NCBI GenBank assembly: GCA_964035545.1
Contig: OZ037771.1
Span: 11,173,980 to 11,235,979 of the forward strand
Length of the DNA: 62,000 nt
Source: Bugula neritina
Taxonomy: Eukaryota > Bryozoa > Gymnolaemata > Cheilostomatida > Bugulidae
Reading direction: 5' to 3'
In this document: in pieces, positions 1 through 20,084 of the stretch
How the letters are laid out: each line of letters opens with the position of its first letter
How positions within the stretch are numbered: position 1 is the stretch's first letter
Translations under genes and position numbers: made by a program
The notes under the pieces: generated by a model
What the model was told of the DNA's origin: nothing
What the model saw: the letters and a program-made list of their open reading frames with translations, nothing else
Databases searched by the model: none

Positions 1-755
1 CTTAAATAATTCCCAGGTTAAACCAGCATCTATTATTAATTTCCATTCATTGGTTGTTATTATGCTTTAATAGTCAACACTACATATAATATAACCCATT
101 GATCAATGCAACTGTTTGACTGCAAAGTCTTCTAGAACATATTGCATAAGCTAAGCTATACCTGTGGCCTGCCAAGTCACAGAGCTGGTTCAAACTTCTA
201 CTGATTTGGAAACTTGATTTCAGAACTTAATGTAAGTAGTCAGTCTCAATGCAAGGTGAGAATTTAAATAGACAGTTCGAAGAAATAACAATATTCATTT
301 TTAAATAAAGTCAGTGCTCAATCAATGTTATAGAATTAGGAGAATAAAAGTTGCTTAACTTACCTCTTTAGTTGATAGGTTTTCCTTCTAATCAACAAGG
401 CTTTGAGTCATTAGGATTTCAATCAACAAACGTACAAACATATGCAGAGCACTAAGTATAAATACTATTATATCTAACATTGATACAATGCAACTTTGCA
501 ATGCATATGCAATTTTCAACATTCTTTTGTTCTAAGTGTAAACATTAACTGTTAGTTTCAACTGTTCCCATTATACACAATCATAGTACTTAGTTTGTTT
601 AGTAGTACGTATACGTACAAGTAACAATTAGCTCTTGTAACCTTACTTGTAGCTAAAAATAGGGTTCATAAACAGAGTTGCAGCTGTTTGATTAGCGTCA
701 GTGGTAAAACTACTTTTATAGCAAGGAAAATTACCTGCTTGCAACAGTGTAATCA
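1..755. other. AT-rich non-coding DNA
   Basis: No coding exon, RNA gene or recognisable repeat was found on either strand. The sequence is ordinary AT-rich intergenic DNA leading into the palindrome that starts at 756. Confidence 0.5.
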
Positions 756-772
756 AGCTCCAAACTAATTCA

Positions 773-836
<64 letters not shown>

Positions 837-853
837 TGAATTAGTTTGGAGCT
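756..853. repeat. Perfect palindrome with a (TA)n core
   Basis: The arm beginning AGCTCCAAACTAATTCAAAT at 756 is repeated in exact inverted form ending at 853, with a pure TA tract between. Because TA repeats are self-complementary, the whole 98 bp can fold into one hairpin. It could be a small hairpin transposon or a replication-generated palindrome. No transposase or target duplication was seen. Confidence 0.8.
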
Positions 854-1111
854 CTCATTTAATGCTCAGCAATGACATTAAGTGATTGAGCACACTCACC
901 ATGGTCACAAACTCAAGCTGCTAGCATTTAGCATAGCTCGTGACTCCTAGGTGACCCTAGAGTCACTTGAGCACTCTGGCTTGGGTTTACACACCTCTTA
1001 AATATGCTTTAGTAAAACTATAAGTGTCTACTATTGCGAAGGTGTGGGCCATGGTACTCTGTTCTGTGCTGATGAGGGGACAAATCCCGAAACAGCTGCT
1101 GTCCACAGATT

Positions 1112-1476
<365 letters not shown>

Positions 1477-1499
1477 GTGCCTACTTCTTCATGCACACT

Positions 1500-3229
1500 C
1501 TTCCAAACATTATTTTTTAAAATGAATATTACAGAGTTGTCCACTCAATCCTGGGAAAGCTGTTGCTAATTAACCATTTACCAGTGTGTAAATGTGAACC
1601 TCTATGAGTTACTCATATCTTTTATAAACTCAATAGAGAAATTCCTATGTATGGTTGTTGTAAAGAGTGAGTTATTTTAGCAAAGGTCAGAGTTTATCAT
1701 TATTTAAAATTTGAGACAGAGTTATATTATTCCGCTAGACATAAATTATTCAATGACTGGAGGTGTGCTATATAGCAAAGTTAAAGTGATGACACTTTAT
1801 TAGACTGATTTATTTGCAATCTTAGGCAGACAGAATCAAATATCAATATTAAATAGGATAAATATATTACAATGAGCATAATTGAGAAATTGCTTTCAAC
1901 AATAATATTCTTTGACTTATGTTATACACTGATCAATATCTACTGCTTATGTTCATGAAAATGAATATCTTTCTGCTACTTCCTTTTGTAACTACTTCAG
2001 GAGAATTATAAATGTTCTTTAGTGCACATTGTGTTTTAATTATTATCATTTGTCGTCTTATTTAAAATTATGCAATAATATTGCTGATAATACTTTGGCT
2101 ACACGCTATAACATAATTATATGATTATAAAAACTGACTAGATATGCATGTATAACAATTTCGATATAAGCTGTGAACATTGTTATTACTCACTTATTTT
2201 AGATGTCAATATGGCTAGGGATAACAAAAAACTCTATTGCAATTATCCATTTTATTATATTTTGTATAAAAATATATGCATATAGTTATGACATCACTTA
2301 ATACGACATAATTTTCCTAATTTACTCAGCCATGTCTGCATGTACTGAGGGTAAAGGTCAGTGTGTATAAGCATATGCAATAGTTTCAGTATTTATATGT
2401 TTCATTGCCTAAAATGAAAAAACATTTTTTCATAAAATATATTAATAAATTTCTATAAATAAAGTTACTGGCATTTATCAATTTTTTTAAGTTGAATTTT
2501 TACCAGAAGTAGCAAGATATCTGACAACTAAAAATCCATTAACACTTATAAGATGTAAAAACTACATTCAATTCAAATATCATAATACAACTAATCTATA
2601 GCTACTAACTTCAGGATAGAGAATAGATACTTAGGTGTTATATACTACTCTATTTGTGTCAGATGAAAGTATGACTTGGTAATCATCTTTAGAAATGCTT
2701 CGGAAAAGGCTGTGTGAAATTTAATTCTGTCTTGAAACTCAGTAACCTGTAACAGCCACAATTGTATATAAACAATAGTGTACATATGCTAGACACATAG
2801 TAAATGCTATATACACAGTGTAATATAGCATGTACTATAAACAGAGTTTACTATAGCATATGCTATAATACACAGAGTACATACCATACAGACAGCGTAA
2901 CATGTGATTTACACACAGCATAGCGTATCATACATTACAAATGTTGGATTATAAATATAATATATATATGTCATATATCATTTATTATTACATTTACATT
3001 AAACATATTTCCTCAGTACTAAAGCACTATTTGTGCAATATAATTACACAAATACACCGTTATTACATAACTTGAAGCCAGTGTACACCATGTAATACTA
3101 CAAAAATAAATCTTGTTATTTGATGACTAAAGTAAAGAGATGTTGATTTCAGGTTTGGTTAATAAGAAAAAAGTTTACTAAACCTCAAACGTAGCTATAA
3201 AGTAAAATAGCTTCATAATACAAGTACAA
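1500..3229. other. Non-coding region downstream of the peroxidase gene
   Basis: AT-rich DNA with no supported exon. Around 2760-2935 there are degenerate runs of TATAGCATATGCTATA-like words, which look like decayed short palindromic repeats. Confidence 0.5.
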
Positions 3230-8670
<5,441 letters not shown>

Positions 8671-8762
8671 ACTCAATATGACGTCAAGTTGGATCTTCTG
8701 TAGCTGAGATAATTGCTCTATAGAGGCTAAACTATGAATGCTATTGCCGAGAGGGTGCCTCT

Positions 8763-8770
8763 GTTATATA
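8763..8770 (-). promoter_or_regulatory. TATA box of the peroxidase gene
   Basis: TATATAAC on the minus strand lies about 95 bp upstream of the Met-Lys exon. A transcription start about 25-30 bp downstream would give a 5' leader of roughly 65-70 nt. Position and sequence fit a TATA promoter; there is no direct evidence of use. Confidence 0.55.
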
Positions 8771-8789
8771 GTGGTAGCTTCAGGAACAA

Positions 8790-11700
8790 GGAAACGTTAC
8801 AAGAGTATTACAAAACAATTACAATAATATAACATGATTCATCCTCAAGAAGAAATATTATAGAACTTGCAAAAGAATATTTTTGATTATTAAGGTTTAA
8901 TTTATCATAATTACTCTATCCTTAACTTACCTATATGGCTATTCCAAAAATAACTTTTAGTAATTTATTATTGTTTATACTTAGTGCCTAAGTACTAGCT
9001 TCTTATGCCTAATTTTCTATCATATGACAAATTAATTGTCTTTAAACACAACATCTGTAAAAAAATTCAAAAAGTGGTTTTATTTTGTAAAAAGAACCTA
9101 TTTATAAGCTCTTCCCTTTGTCAGAAGCATATGTGTACATGTCAAATATTTGGCGTAAATATTTTTATAGCCACTAGAGTATATACCATGTTAGCTGCTG
9201 TAACATGTTGTATCAACATAGTGTAGTGTTCAACAGTTTCAATTATACAGTACGTCAGGTTTTAGTTATGTTTCTTTTCCGTATATTTACTAATTTGTAT
9301 ATTATATTTCTTTAAGTTGTTTTAATTTAAATGAAGACAGCTTTAATTTTTGTAAGTTTCGATTATTCAGAATGGTTCTATATGCACCAAATTATTCTAC
9401 ATTGGTGGACATCCGGTTGAAGTAAGAGATAGACAATTGCTATATTTAGTGCAACACAGATAGCTGTTCAATTTATCAGATTAGACAGGAAATTCATGGA
9501 CACATATATTATTAGTGCACCCAGCATATGCTGATAAAACTTTAAACAAGATATAAATAACTTCGAACTATAGCTATTGTTTGTAACTTGCTTTTACAGA
9601 TATATGTGCCATGGTATATGATGCATTAGGTGAATACAGCAGGAAAATAAGTTAGATTAGCATGACTGATTTATAATTGCTATTGACTAGCTATTGTTTT
9701 TTTAATTTATGGGGTGCATATACAAACTCACTCTGGTTAGAGAAAGCAAACTTTACTGCTTATTTATTGACAGCATGCAGATATGCCCTGGATAAGTAAC
9801 GTATAATAGCGTTTAAATGCTGTAGATCATCAAATATTCGTAATACACTTTATAGTTTTTTTTATATATATTCTAGGTTTCAACACATCAACATTTTTAT
9901 CTGAATGCCAGCTTTTCTGAATGTTTTCTGATTTTCCTATCTAAAATTACACACATGCTATGCCAGTAGTCAAAATTCAACAACAGCCATATTGCTGCAG
10001 TCGTACTTCGAAATGCCTCAACTATTATGTAAGAAAATCTTGAGGCAAGGAACTTAGTTCTACTCAGATATTTTGACAGCATACTCTCACTGATGGCTAC
10101 ACCAAATTTCTAGTCTGCTAACTTTTTAGAGGAGATATTTTATTTAAATGTGCTGTATATAAGCCAGATATTATGATTTTGTTGCATTAAACATAAACTA
10201 TAACTACCCAAATATACTGTATGGATCATTTAAATATAGTAAAAGCATTAAAAACTTTTGTTTCGGTTAAAATATTCAAGTTTTAATTTTAAAGTTTCTA
10301 TATATAAGTGACATTCTGGCATATGACATTGTGACATTATGACATGCCGTAAAGTCACATTTTTGTCACAATGTCACATGTGACAACATACCATGTGATA
10401 TGCAAGAATTTAAAAGAAGTAAATCTATAAAAAGTATAAGAATTATAGGGTTGCCAAAAAGCAAAGTGGAGTTACAGAGAGACTTAAAGAGACATTTACG
10501 CTTAGTTATAGAGTACGTTGATTTAGTTAGCACGTACCACATTTATAGTCAATGGAATCATGTTCTATCAGAGAAAAACAAAACACGCCAACTTGGCTTC
10601 ATTGTGTTGTTTAGAGCTTGTTTACACAATCCTGGTACTATCTCATAAACAAGTAGAAAGAATCTGCAAATAAAGCTATTATATATTCATAATATTGTAC
10701 ATAACAATGATGCTTTTAATAGCGACATTTTCAATACCTATTGTAATGCAAACTACAATTGCATAAAAACTGATCAGATATAGCTGTTGTTTAGCAACAT
10801 TTAACATATATATTATATTATTAGGAACACAGGATTTTATCTAAAATAGCAGCTAATAATATATTGTTAATCACAGAAATAACATCTCATGTCATGCATA
10901 AACATGCAACAAGTGCGCACATGTGTATCTTATGAAAGTTCTAAATTGTATATTCAATTGAAATTTTTAAAATAAGCATTGCTTTTGGTATACATGTTGT
11001 TCTAAACATTCTCATCATGATGCTGCAGAAGTACTGATGACAGCACACCTGCAGACTATAGTCACATATCCTTAGCATCCTTTAACTGAATTTTCAACAA
11101 ATTATTTCTCTGCAGGAAGAATTTTTACAAAGTTATAAATCTTTGATCATCCAAGCAGCTGAACTAAGCTGAACTTTCTGTTATGTTAATATAATTAATA
11201 TTCTCTAATCTATTTGAAAGTTTTATTTTTATATTTTTGGCCGTGTTATGAAAAGTTGAAATTTTACTCCTAGCAAAATATACTATATGTTGAACATCAT
11301 TAATTTAGCCAGCAATCATGTTATTGCAATTTACCAATTGAAGGGTTGATATTTTAAGGGAGGGGTATATTAACTTCACTCTTTTCAAATTTTTGTTGTT
11401 CAACTCATTTAACCTTCAGCCAACTTTTTGATTCATTACTTCCCTGAGCCCTAAAAATAAATGCATCAGTGAATCTTCCATGCATTAATATGCTTTAAAA
11501 TAAGGTCATACTCTCTTATATTTACAGCTCTAAATATGCATGTATAGTACATATTGTACATATTCCTGTATTGTAGTAAAAAAAGCAATAAATTAAATTG
11601 TTTTTGATCATGTTGGAGTGAATAATCATGTTGCTTAGGTGAAGCACATCAGGATGCAGTACCACCAGTCTCTTAGTGTGACGTGAATTACTTAAAAAAG

Positions 11701-14338
11701 CCACAGAATATCACATGCCAAAAAGTTGCCGTCAACAAGAGAGTGCTTGCTGAATGAAAAGATTCATTGTACATTGCATAATACAAACAGGTTGCATGCA
11801 TTTGGCACTAGTGTAAACTAAATTTACGCAATTTTGAGTAATTTTTCACAACAAATAAATATATTGACCCCAAAATATGTTGTTCGCATTTTTGAAATTT
11901 GTTATTCATTTCTCAGGATGTTGTATGCAAAGTGAAAATTTTCTCAAAAAGAATATTATAGTTTAATTTACAATAATTTCCTCGATATAGTGTGATGTCA
12001 CGCATATATCAAAGCAAGGAATCTGTTACCAATCACATATCACTTTCCACAAACTATGCTCAAACTTGTAAACAATGTAAATGAAATAACAACTAATCTA
12101 AAATTTCATTCTAATTGTATGATTAAGAAGAATATTTGCACTGGGGAACTTCTGCCATTATAATAAACTCTGCCAGTATTTAAAATTGCGTAATTAATTT
12201 TTAAAGCACAGTCTCACACTATAATAGTGAATATTTGTTAGCAACATAAATAAAATTCTAGTAATGATTCAAACCTATCAAGCCTATACAGAGCAACTTT
12301 TGAAACACACTGATTGATCAATTACAATAAGAATTTAGCTCTACATTAACTTGACAAATCAACATGTGAATAGAACAGCAAACAAATCTTGAAAAGCACA
12401 GTTTTTTCAGAAATCAAAACACTATCTGCTATTCTACTTTCACTGAGACAGGTTCAAGTTTCTTTATCTTGAATTTTTGAAAAATGTGTCAACCATGACT
12501 AGCTGCAGTGAGTGCTGTTTTTGTGGACTTCAGTGGATATAGATTGGTGCAGCACTCTGGTGCAATTCAAGTATATTATATAGTTACTGAATATTCTACA
12601 GATTAACAATCTCATTAACATATCCTTGCTTAATAATCAGCAATTATCAAGCGAATGCACTACAAATTATTTTCAAATACGTAGTCAAAAATAATGTAAG
12701 TCAAACGTGGCTATTGCTAATTATGTATATGATAATCATAAACTATTGGTAACTGTAGCTAATCATTATTTCCCAATAAATAATATTGGCACTGTTGTCA
12801 TCGAATGCTTCATTAATCAAAGGGATGTGTTTCTGTTACTTTATTATGAATAATTCTATCACTGGAAGGTAAGTAGTACCTGAGGATATTATTGACCTCA
12901 TCAAATATAATCTTTTGACCTGTAATGAGTAAGTATCTCAGAAGGCAATATTTTGCCTTTTTGCCTATACTGCATGCAGAGACTATATATTTTTGCTTAG
13001 CTTGAGTTTATAGTATTATGTTTAATTGCTTAATTGTTTTATTTTAAAATCAAGCAACTCTTCACGAGGTATTTCTGGAACTAATGCTATTTAAAAATTG
13101 TTTTGTTCATGCAGCGCCTGATGACAGCATACTTACTATTTATGAGTAGACAATTCCCTGCCAGTAAAGTGATTTTCTATATTATTTATAGATCCAAATT
13201 CTTATGGACTTTTTAAACAAAAAATTGTCATTTGAACTACTATGTTTGTAGGAAATCTAGATGAAACTTCAAAGATTGTTGTGCAGTTTATAAGTGATCT
13301 AGCAAGATAGCAAGACTATTTTTCACAACTATGAATAGTTAAAATAATGTAAATTGTAGGCAGTTTATAGACTGTTCTAAATGTGGTCAGTTTTTAGTTC
13401 AAAACAAGTCGAAAACTACAAGTTTCAGCTACAAGAACTAGTTTAAATACATATATGACAAGCTTTTACTTCACCTCTGCAATTGCTTTCAATCAACCCA
13501 AGCCGGTTACATTTATGGATCTAAACACAGCTATACGTGTCTCTCAGCATATAATACTATGACTAATGACAGGTAAACACAATCACAATAATTATGTTAG
13601 TGATTCAAGAAGAGAAGATTATTGCAAAAAAATTAATTTTATGATGAATCTGTCACAATAAGTAGCTGATTGGTCAATAGAAATAGCTAGACTGTTTCCA
13701 TAAGGAATTTCCTAATATAACTATATATACATTAATGATAAAAATTTGTTGGTTATAATTTATTACCAGACGACTAATGACATCCTTGAAAAGTATAGAT
13801 TATATTATAGTATCATAAGTTTTGATGACTAACTTAAGTCAAACTACCAGCCTGATTATTATTTGTATTGCAACACTATAGTGAGGTATCTCTTTCCTTC
13901 TATGCTTTCCTTCTATAAAAAGCTTATGCTGTGCTAATAATTCTAGCAGTATTCTGTTTTTAGATTCATATTTAAAAATATTTCTTAGGCATTAAGCTAT
14001 TAACCTGGAAACAATTTTCGAAACAAATAATTATTCTTGTAACATTTCTCTGAACTTTCAGCTCAATTAATCAACGAATCAACATCAGCTGTTTCACTGC
14101 TGATGATTGACATTGGCAGGTTAGACCAAAAAATTTATAAAAAACGCTTTTAATTGTAAAATTTGTAGCTTTCTGTTGTAAAGTTGTGAGTTGCTGGAGA
14201 GTGTAAAGCCAGTGACATATAGCAAAATGGTAAATATTATGTATACAGAAACCATTTAGGAGAATCATTGTTGATAAAGAATGTCAGGTAGGCTAAGTTT
14301 GGAGGGAAATCTTTAAAATTATTGAAACAGTGAATTAA
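8790..14338. other. Long non-coding AT-rich region
   Basis: No exon with supported splice sites, no RNA gene and no retroelement protein was recognised on either strand over 5.5 kb. Short open frames here (for example 9005-9226 and 10400-10648) lack recognisable domains and codon structure. A short inverted repeat (TGACATTGTGAC / GTCACAATGTCA) lies at about 10325-10378. Confidence 0.45.
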
Positions 14339-14515
14339 CTTGTTCAGGCTGGCAGAAGGGTACCAGTGGAAGATGTTTTAACAACATTTAGTGTTTCGGT
14401 TGGTACAGCTTACAAAATTATTATAATGACCTACTCTAAATTTAGCTGCCACTGGGTTAGCAAACCGCTAATCCACTCGAAGACCCCACACAGCAGCCGA
14501 AACAGTCAAAACCAA
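14339..14515 (+). pseudogene. Mariner-like transposase remnant (helix-turn-helix region)
   Basis: Plus-strand translation from 14342 gives VQAGRRVPVEDVLTTFSVSV, then GTAYKIII and a stretch with SCHWV. This resembles the second helix-turn-helix and linker of mariner/SETMAR transposases, in which an 'RRVTVEDLA..LGVSVGTAHKI' type pattern is followed by a C-x-W motif. No catalytic DDD region or terminal repeats were found downstream, so this is a decayed fragment. The assignment rests on pattern memory only. Confidence 0.55.
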
Positions 14516-14894
14516 CAATAGATTTTGCTTGAGATATGCTATCCCATACCCATTACAATTCCAATACCTGGAACAATTCGATTTTCACCTGTTTAGGTGT
14601 TTTAGGAATTTCTGAGAGGATAACAGTTTACTGGTGATAATGACAAGGTATCTGAAAGTTGCCACAATTTACTTGATAGAAAATTAGCTTACACATTTCT
14701 AATCTGAGGGCATTGATTTAAAAGTTAATATTAAACTGGCAAAAGTGTGTTATATTGAATACAAATGAAAAATGAAGAAAAGCTTTTTGCATTTAGTAAG
14801 ACTCATTATGTATAGCAAAATTTACTTCATGAACTATGATAATTTTGTAGGTTGCAAAGCTAACTGGAGAACATAACTCCTCGCAGTAAGAGAG

Positions 14895-15232
14895 AGAAGA
14901 CAATTTCCAGGTCTATAGAATAACTTTATTGTAGTATCAAAAGGTGTAGCAGTCTATACCTATGATGTTTCTTACTCGAGCTGTGGTGGTAGATTGCTCT
15001 ACACTGGCAAGCTAGACCTTTTTTATACTTTAGAAATCAGAAGTGCCAAGCCTCTGGACCCCCAAAGTTTAGGCACCCCTACTTGAAAAATATTCTATCT
15101 GATCTTGGTCCAAGTCAATTTTCATAAACTGCGGAATCCTGGACTCCGGCCGAGGTCTGAATTACATGACAAAAATTGAAACGTTCACAATATATTTACA
15201 AGGAGAGATAACTATAAAGCGTCATCCCAAAA
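14895..15232 (-). repeat. Diverged LTR-like repeat (3' copy)
   Basis: Read on the minus strand, it contains a block ending AAATATATTGTGAACGTT, then AAAGTATAAAAAAGGTCTAG and CTTGCCAG. It goes on to AATAAAG, a plausible polyadenylation signal. The same ordered blocks recur at 20085-20335 in diverged form. The pair is best read as the old LTRs of the decayed element between them. Confidence 0.5.
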
Positions 15233-17914
15233 TCTTTCTATCAAAAATTACCCCCCTTTCAATAACATAAAAAACAATATAATTTAAGAATACTGCATCC
15301 TGTAGCACACCCAAAAAACAAAAAACTTGAGGTTTTACATGTGTTGTTTAAAAAAAATATAGCAAAATTAAACACCTAACTATATAGTAAACGACACAAA
15401 AACAATAAAATTTTAATCTACACTTGGAATGATAACTAACAGACATGTTAATATATAATATGACAACTCAGTGGCAACAGCCCTCTAGCTCTAGCTCCTC
15501 CTTGCAGCGCATAGCTGTTGCTGCACAGATTGTATCTAATCATCTATAAAGAAGTGGCTGTAGTGGCAGGTTGCCTGGCTGGGTTGCGATGAGAGTTATA
15601 GCTTCGCCTTTTTCTTCTTAGGTGGGGACCGGTTAGTCTTAAATATAAAGTGTCGTATCACCCAGTCCGACACAACTCAAAGAAACTGGGTGGCTGCTGG
15701 CCAGGTGACAGGGCCGAGCTGCGAAGTTTTGTTTTCGAATTTGTTTTTCACCAGCCAACACATTGAGAATTTCAGGAAAAAAGCTTCCTGTTTGGGAGGA
15801 TCATCACGTGGGGTAGTATTAAATTTCAAAATTCCGTGGAAATGGTAGCGTCCATGACAAATTTTCTTCTCGTGTAGTAGCAGGCTATCCGCTGATGCTT
15901 CAACACATAATCTCATTGGTAGTAAAAATTTCCACATGGGCAGGAAACGTTTATGAAAGGCTAGAGGGTGTGCACGCAAAGCCGTCGGTGCGAGAAAAAC
16001 TTTTTCCCTCACACAAATGTCACCGGCTCATCACAAGCATGCTTGATCTGGTGACCTGTTTCCAAAGTGACACACTGTTGCTTTACCGCCAAGAGTAGCA
16101 CCAAGGAACCATCACTATTGTCAGGGATGGGCTGCTTCTCTCCCACAGCTGGATGTCCATGAGTTTAGTCACAGGCTCACCCGAAATGACAGAGGGGGTA
16201 AAATCTATTTCCTCCGGATCTTTCGAGCTGGTACTAGCTGCACCAGGACCTATTCATTAAATAGTGTGGGGGAGGCTAGAGTCCATGCAGCTTGGTCCTG
16301 CTCTATAAGTGTCAGCCAATCCACCTAAAACATGCAACAGAGGTTGACTCAAGCCAATCTTTCTAGTGCGGAAACTTGGCATCTCCTTATAAGGAGCTCG
16401 TCAAAACACTGCGGCGCCTGCATGCCTAGAGAAGTAATCATTCAGGGGCTCCTCTTTTAGTTCTACAGAAATTCACTCATGTCTCAGTACACTAGCTTCT
16501 ACTCTGCCTACAGAAAAGTCATTAAGAAGGGTAGAACTTGATTCTAATATTGGAGGATCTAGTTCTAAGCAGGATAGATAAGGGCACCCTCACTAAAAAC
16601 ATCATAGATTTCTCGCAAAATATAGTTTAGGTTCTTGCATAATATTGCTCGGTAGGTGGCCTGTGGGAGGCCTTATTGCAATCGTTTAGCCTAAGATCAA
16701 ACTACAATCCATAAACAGCAACCTCAGTTAAGGCTGCTTTATCTATCATCATTCCTGTAATAATACTTTATAAACAAACTACACAGCAAGCTATTCATTA
16801 TAGCCTGTTAGCTAGCATGTCTGTAACTAGTAATGTACCGCCAATATCTTCTCTTCTCTGCGTGCTCACTGAAGCTCGAAATGCTGTACGCTGCTAATTG
16901 CTTAGGAAAAAATATAGCAACTTCAGTATATAAATAACTAATTTTATTGAAAAATCTAGGAGAGTTATCAAAAAAGAAAATTGCACTGGAGGAATATCTC
17001 AGGATTCTAAGGGTGCAACTTTTATTCAGATATCTTGTTTTTCTTCTGAGATATTTTACTGGTACTGAAAAGTCAGTTTTTTAGCCAAAATTGGTCAAAA
17101 GGGGCAAGTTTTTGTCTATAACTTTCCAACAAAAATAAGAATTGAGAATTCCAAAAAAAGTTGCACTAGGGAAAAAAATATACGTCATAGTTTTTAAATT
17201 TTGAGTTTAGCCTAATTAGGTGAGATTTTATTTTACTGGTACTGAATTGTTATATGATTACAATGTAAACCTCAACAAGGCAATTGCAGCTAAAAGGTTG
17301 CCTTTAACTATTCTGTGTAAAGCAATACCTGACTGGCTGTTGTCATTTGGGTTTATCTGAGGAGTGACTCCCATTGTAGAATTACAAACTAAAAATCTGT
17401 GATCGTTCGTGGCCATGTCTGTGGTAGAAATTACTGAGCCGCTTATTTTCATAATCTTACTTGACAACCCTGCGGTCACGTGCACGGTCGACCAGTTTCT
17501 CGATAATTGCAGGGACCACTCTAAAACTCAGAACACCCTTTCCAAAATTTTAGGGCCGACATTCTGCAACTTCAGGAGAATTCTCGGTACTGCCAGAGCT
17601 ACTCTTCGTCCCAAGCTCAGAATTTTTACCCACACTGGATGTACAACTCCCTCTTGCCTGTAATGGATACTACAGATAGGGTTGGCCCGCCCCCCACGCA
17701 ATTCAGAGTTCGAGAGATTTCCTACTCCCAGGGCTAGTCTTAGAGCTGGCTGAGCTAAGGGTCTACGCTGAGAAGGTGATGCCACGATCAGCCAGCAAGA
17801 GTAGCAAAGTCTGGGAAAATGACAATGACATCACCCAAATAAATGATCAGCGTCTTCCAGTGTAGCCCCTGAGAACCTTCTCTATGAGTCATTGGAAAGT
17901 TGCAAAGGCAGATG

Positions 17915-18121
17915 TTAATAAGAATGGTAGTGTTTTTTATTTCCAAACCTCATCACGAGTGATAGATGGGCATTAGGACTGAGTGGTACTTGCCAGTACC
18001 AACTCAGCAGGTTCAATTTATTAAGGTGTTTGTTTTCTATTAGAGCATCCAGTGACTCATTCATCCGAGGGACGGGGTAATTACTTTGGATGGTAACACT
18101 GTTGAGCTTTCGGTATTCCAC
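17915..18121 (-). pseudogene. Ty3-type reverse transcriptase fragment
   Basis: A 68-residue open stretch carries the conserved start of the RT palm: YRKLNS, then NYPVPRM, LDAL, and a degenerate form of the 'DL.SGYWQ' block (NLLSWYWQVPL). The first catalytic aspartate of that block is replaced (LNLLS). Homology stops after about 60 residues. Confidence 0.8.
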
Positions 18122-20084
18122 GCAGAACCTCCAACTACCATTTTTTTTCTTGGTGAAAACTACGGGTGAGCTACTGGTGGCTCACCTCCTGCTTTTATGA
18201 GCCCAGTCATCCACTAAAATAATCTTGTGGCAGACAACCTTAGTCAGCTCTATGTCATTCTTTCCACAGCTGAATATGTTATCAAATGTTAGGAGTAGTG
18301 GAGCCAGCTCCTGGTGTTCTGAACTATTCCAACAGCTTCTACAGGCACTCTGCACAGATCAGCTACGTGATCAGAAATAACCCTTTGTCTGCCACAAGAA
18401 AGGGTTCCCTCGGCTCCGGCTACTGTCTTCAGTGCCTGTCCCTCATCTTTTTTTGATGAGGTAGTACTTCTTTACCAACTCACCAGCTGGTAGCTAGACG
18501 GGCTTCGTAAACATGTGGATTGCATTGCACAATGAGTTTTCCCTGACAGCATAGCCAATTAATTAGGCTGTTTGCCAATTAGATCCTTCCACACATCCTC
18601 TCAACAACTCTCAGCTCCGAGATCCTCTTACAGTTGACCTTGCAGCATAACGTAGCTTGGGAACGCCCAGTTACCGTGCTGTCTTGCACTACCTGTATTC
18701 CACCAACTAGGAGCCGGCTAAACTGCCAACATAGACAAGTTTCTTTCCAGTCATAATGATTTCCAACTTCTGAAAATCTATATGACACTAGTGTTTCCCC
18801 AAAAATTGCATGTCTAAGATGTCATCTTTTTTCAGGTGGCTTTCAATGAAAGTCTCATGAATCAACTGATCACAGACTTGTCCAGGTAGTGTGATGATGA
18901 AGTAGAATGGATTGCATGATTCATTCTCCAACATGCCATGCGCAAGTCGAGGTCTGCCAGCTTCTGAGCATCATGGGTGTCAAAAAGCTGCATACTCAGC
19001 AGGTTTAAAGTGCAACCGGTGCTCGGTAGGAAAGTGGTAGCTTTATTCGCAATCATCCCATGCAGGAAATGTCTGTTTCCATAGTGCTCTTGGAGCAATG
19101 ACTCTCTGTGGGACAATTTTTTCTGAAATCACTGGAAGTTTTCTGAGATTGTAAGGGTAACCTGAGCAGCTCTTGTGAGTAAACTCAGTCTTCCTTTATA
19201 ACCTTGTTGGATAACCCGTCGAGCCACTTGCTGAATGGTGCGGCAGGAGGTTCAGATAGACCTTGGGTCTTCAGTATCTTCGAGGTGCCCGCCACCTCAG
19301 GTTGAGAGGCTCCATCTGTGTCTTTTTTGGTACCATTTAGACCTACTTTTGAATAGGGTTCTCTTCATGCCCCAGTTGGTGGAAGTTGCTGCAGGCATTG
19401 GCTGTTCAAAGACACCATCCTTCCATGTGGGCAGTCCTGCCTCACTTGTTCCTCAGAACCATATCTCCAGCAGGTAAAGGGTAGAGGCCTGACGGGGTCG
19501 TTTTTTTATCGAGGAGCCCGCCGGTCAACCTGATTCTGTTGTACTTTGTTTATGTCAGCCTGCAGGCCTTTCATCATGTCCAGTACCATATAGAACCTGG
19601 TGGGGGCCGGTAAGGCCGTAATAACGGCAGCTATAAGAGGCACTGTTGAGGTGAGTGAAGTCGCCCTCTGTTCATCTGCTTCCAAATGTTTTGCAATAAA
19701 ATTTGCCCTTTGCAGCCATTGACCTAGTAGTAGGCCCTAATTAGCACTAAGGTAGATTTTAAGTTACTCACCCCCGCTGCCAGGAGTTAGCGCAACAACC
19801 CTGAGTTATCCAGGGTCCTGAGAAACGCTTTATACGCTAGGGTTTGACGTTCTTCCAGGTCCATGCTGCTATTTACAATATGGGCCAATCATTCTACTTG
19901 ATTGCTATGGTCTTGTAGAGAAGTCTTAAGTTCCCTCTTCAGACCTTGTAGGTAGTTTCTCACATCTTGGGTGGCTATGCTGAATTATACACAGAGTGCC
20001 CAAAAAATGTGGCCCACTTCAAGGCTAGTTTCATAGCATTTGGCTCGGTCTGTCAGGTAGGACCGGAGTTCAAGAAGCATCAAC

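Noticed and set aside
15677-16098. Open frames on both strands as a gene
   Set aside because: No domain is recognisable on either strand. They lie inside the decayed LTR element, and overlapping antisense frames argue against selection.
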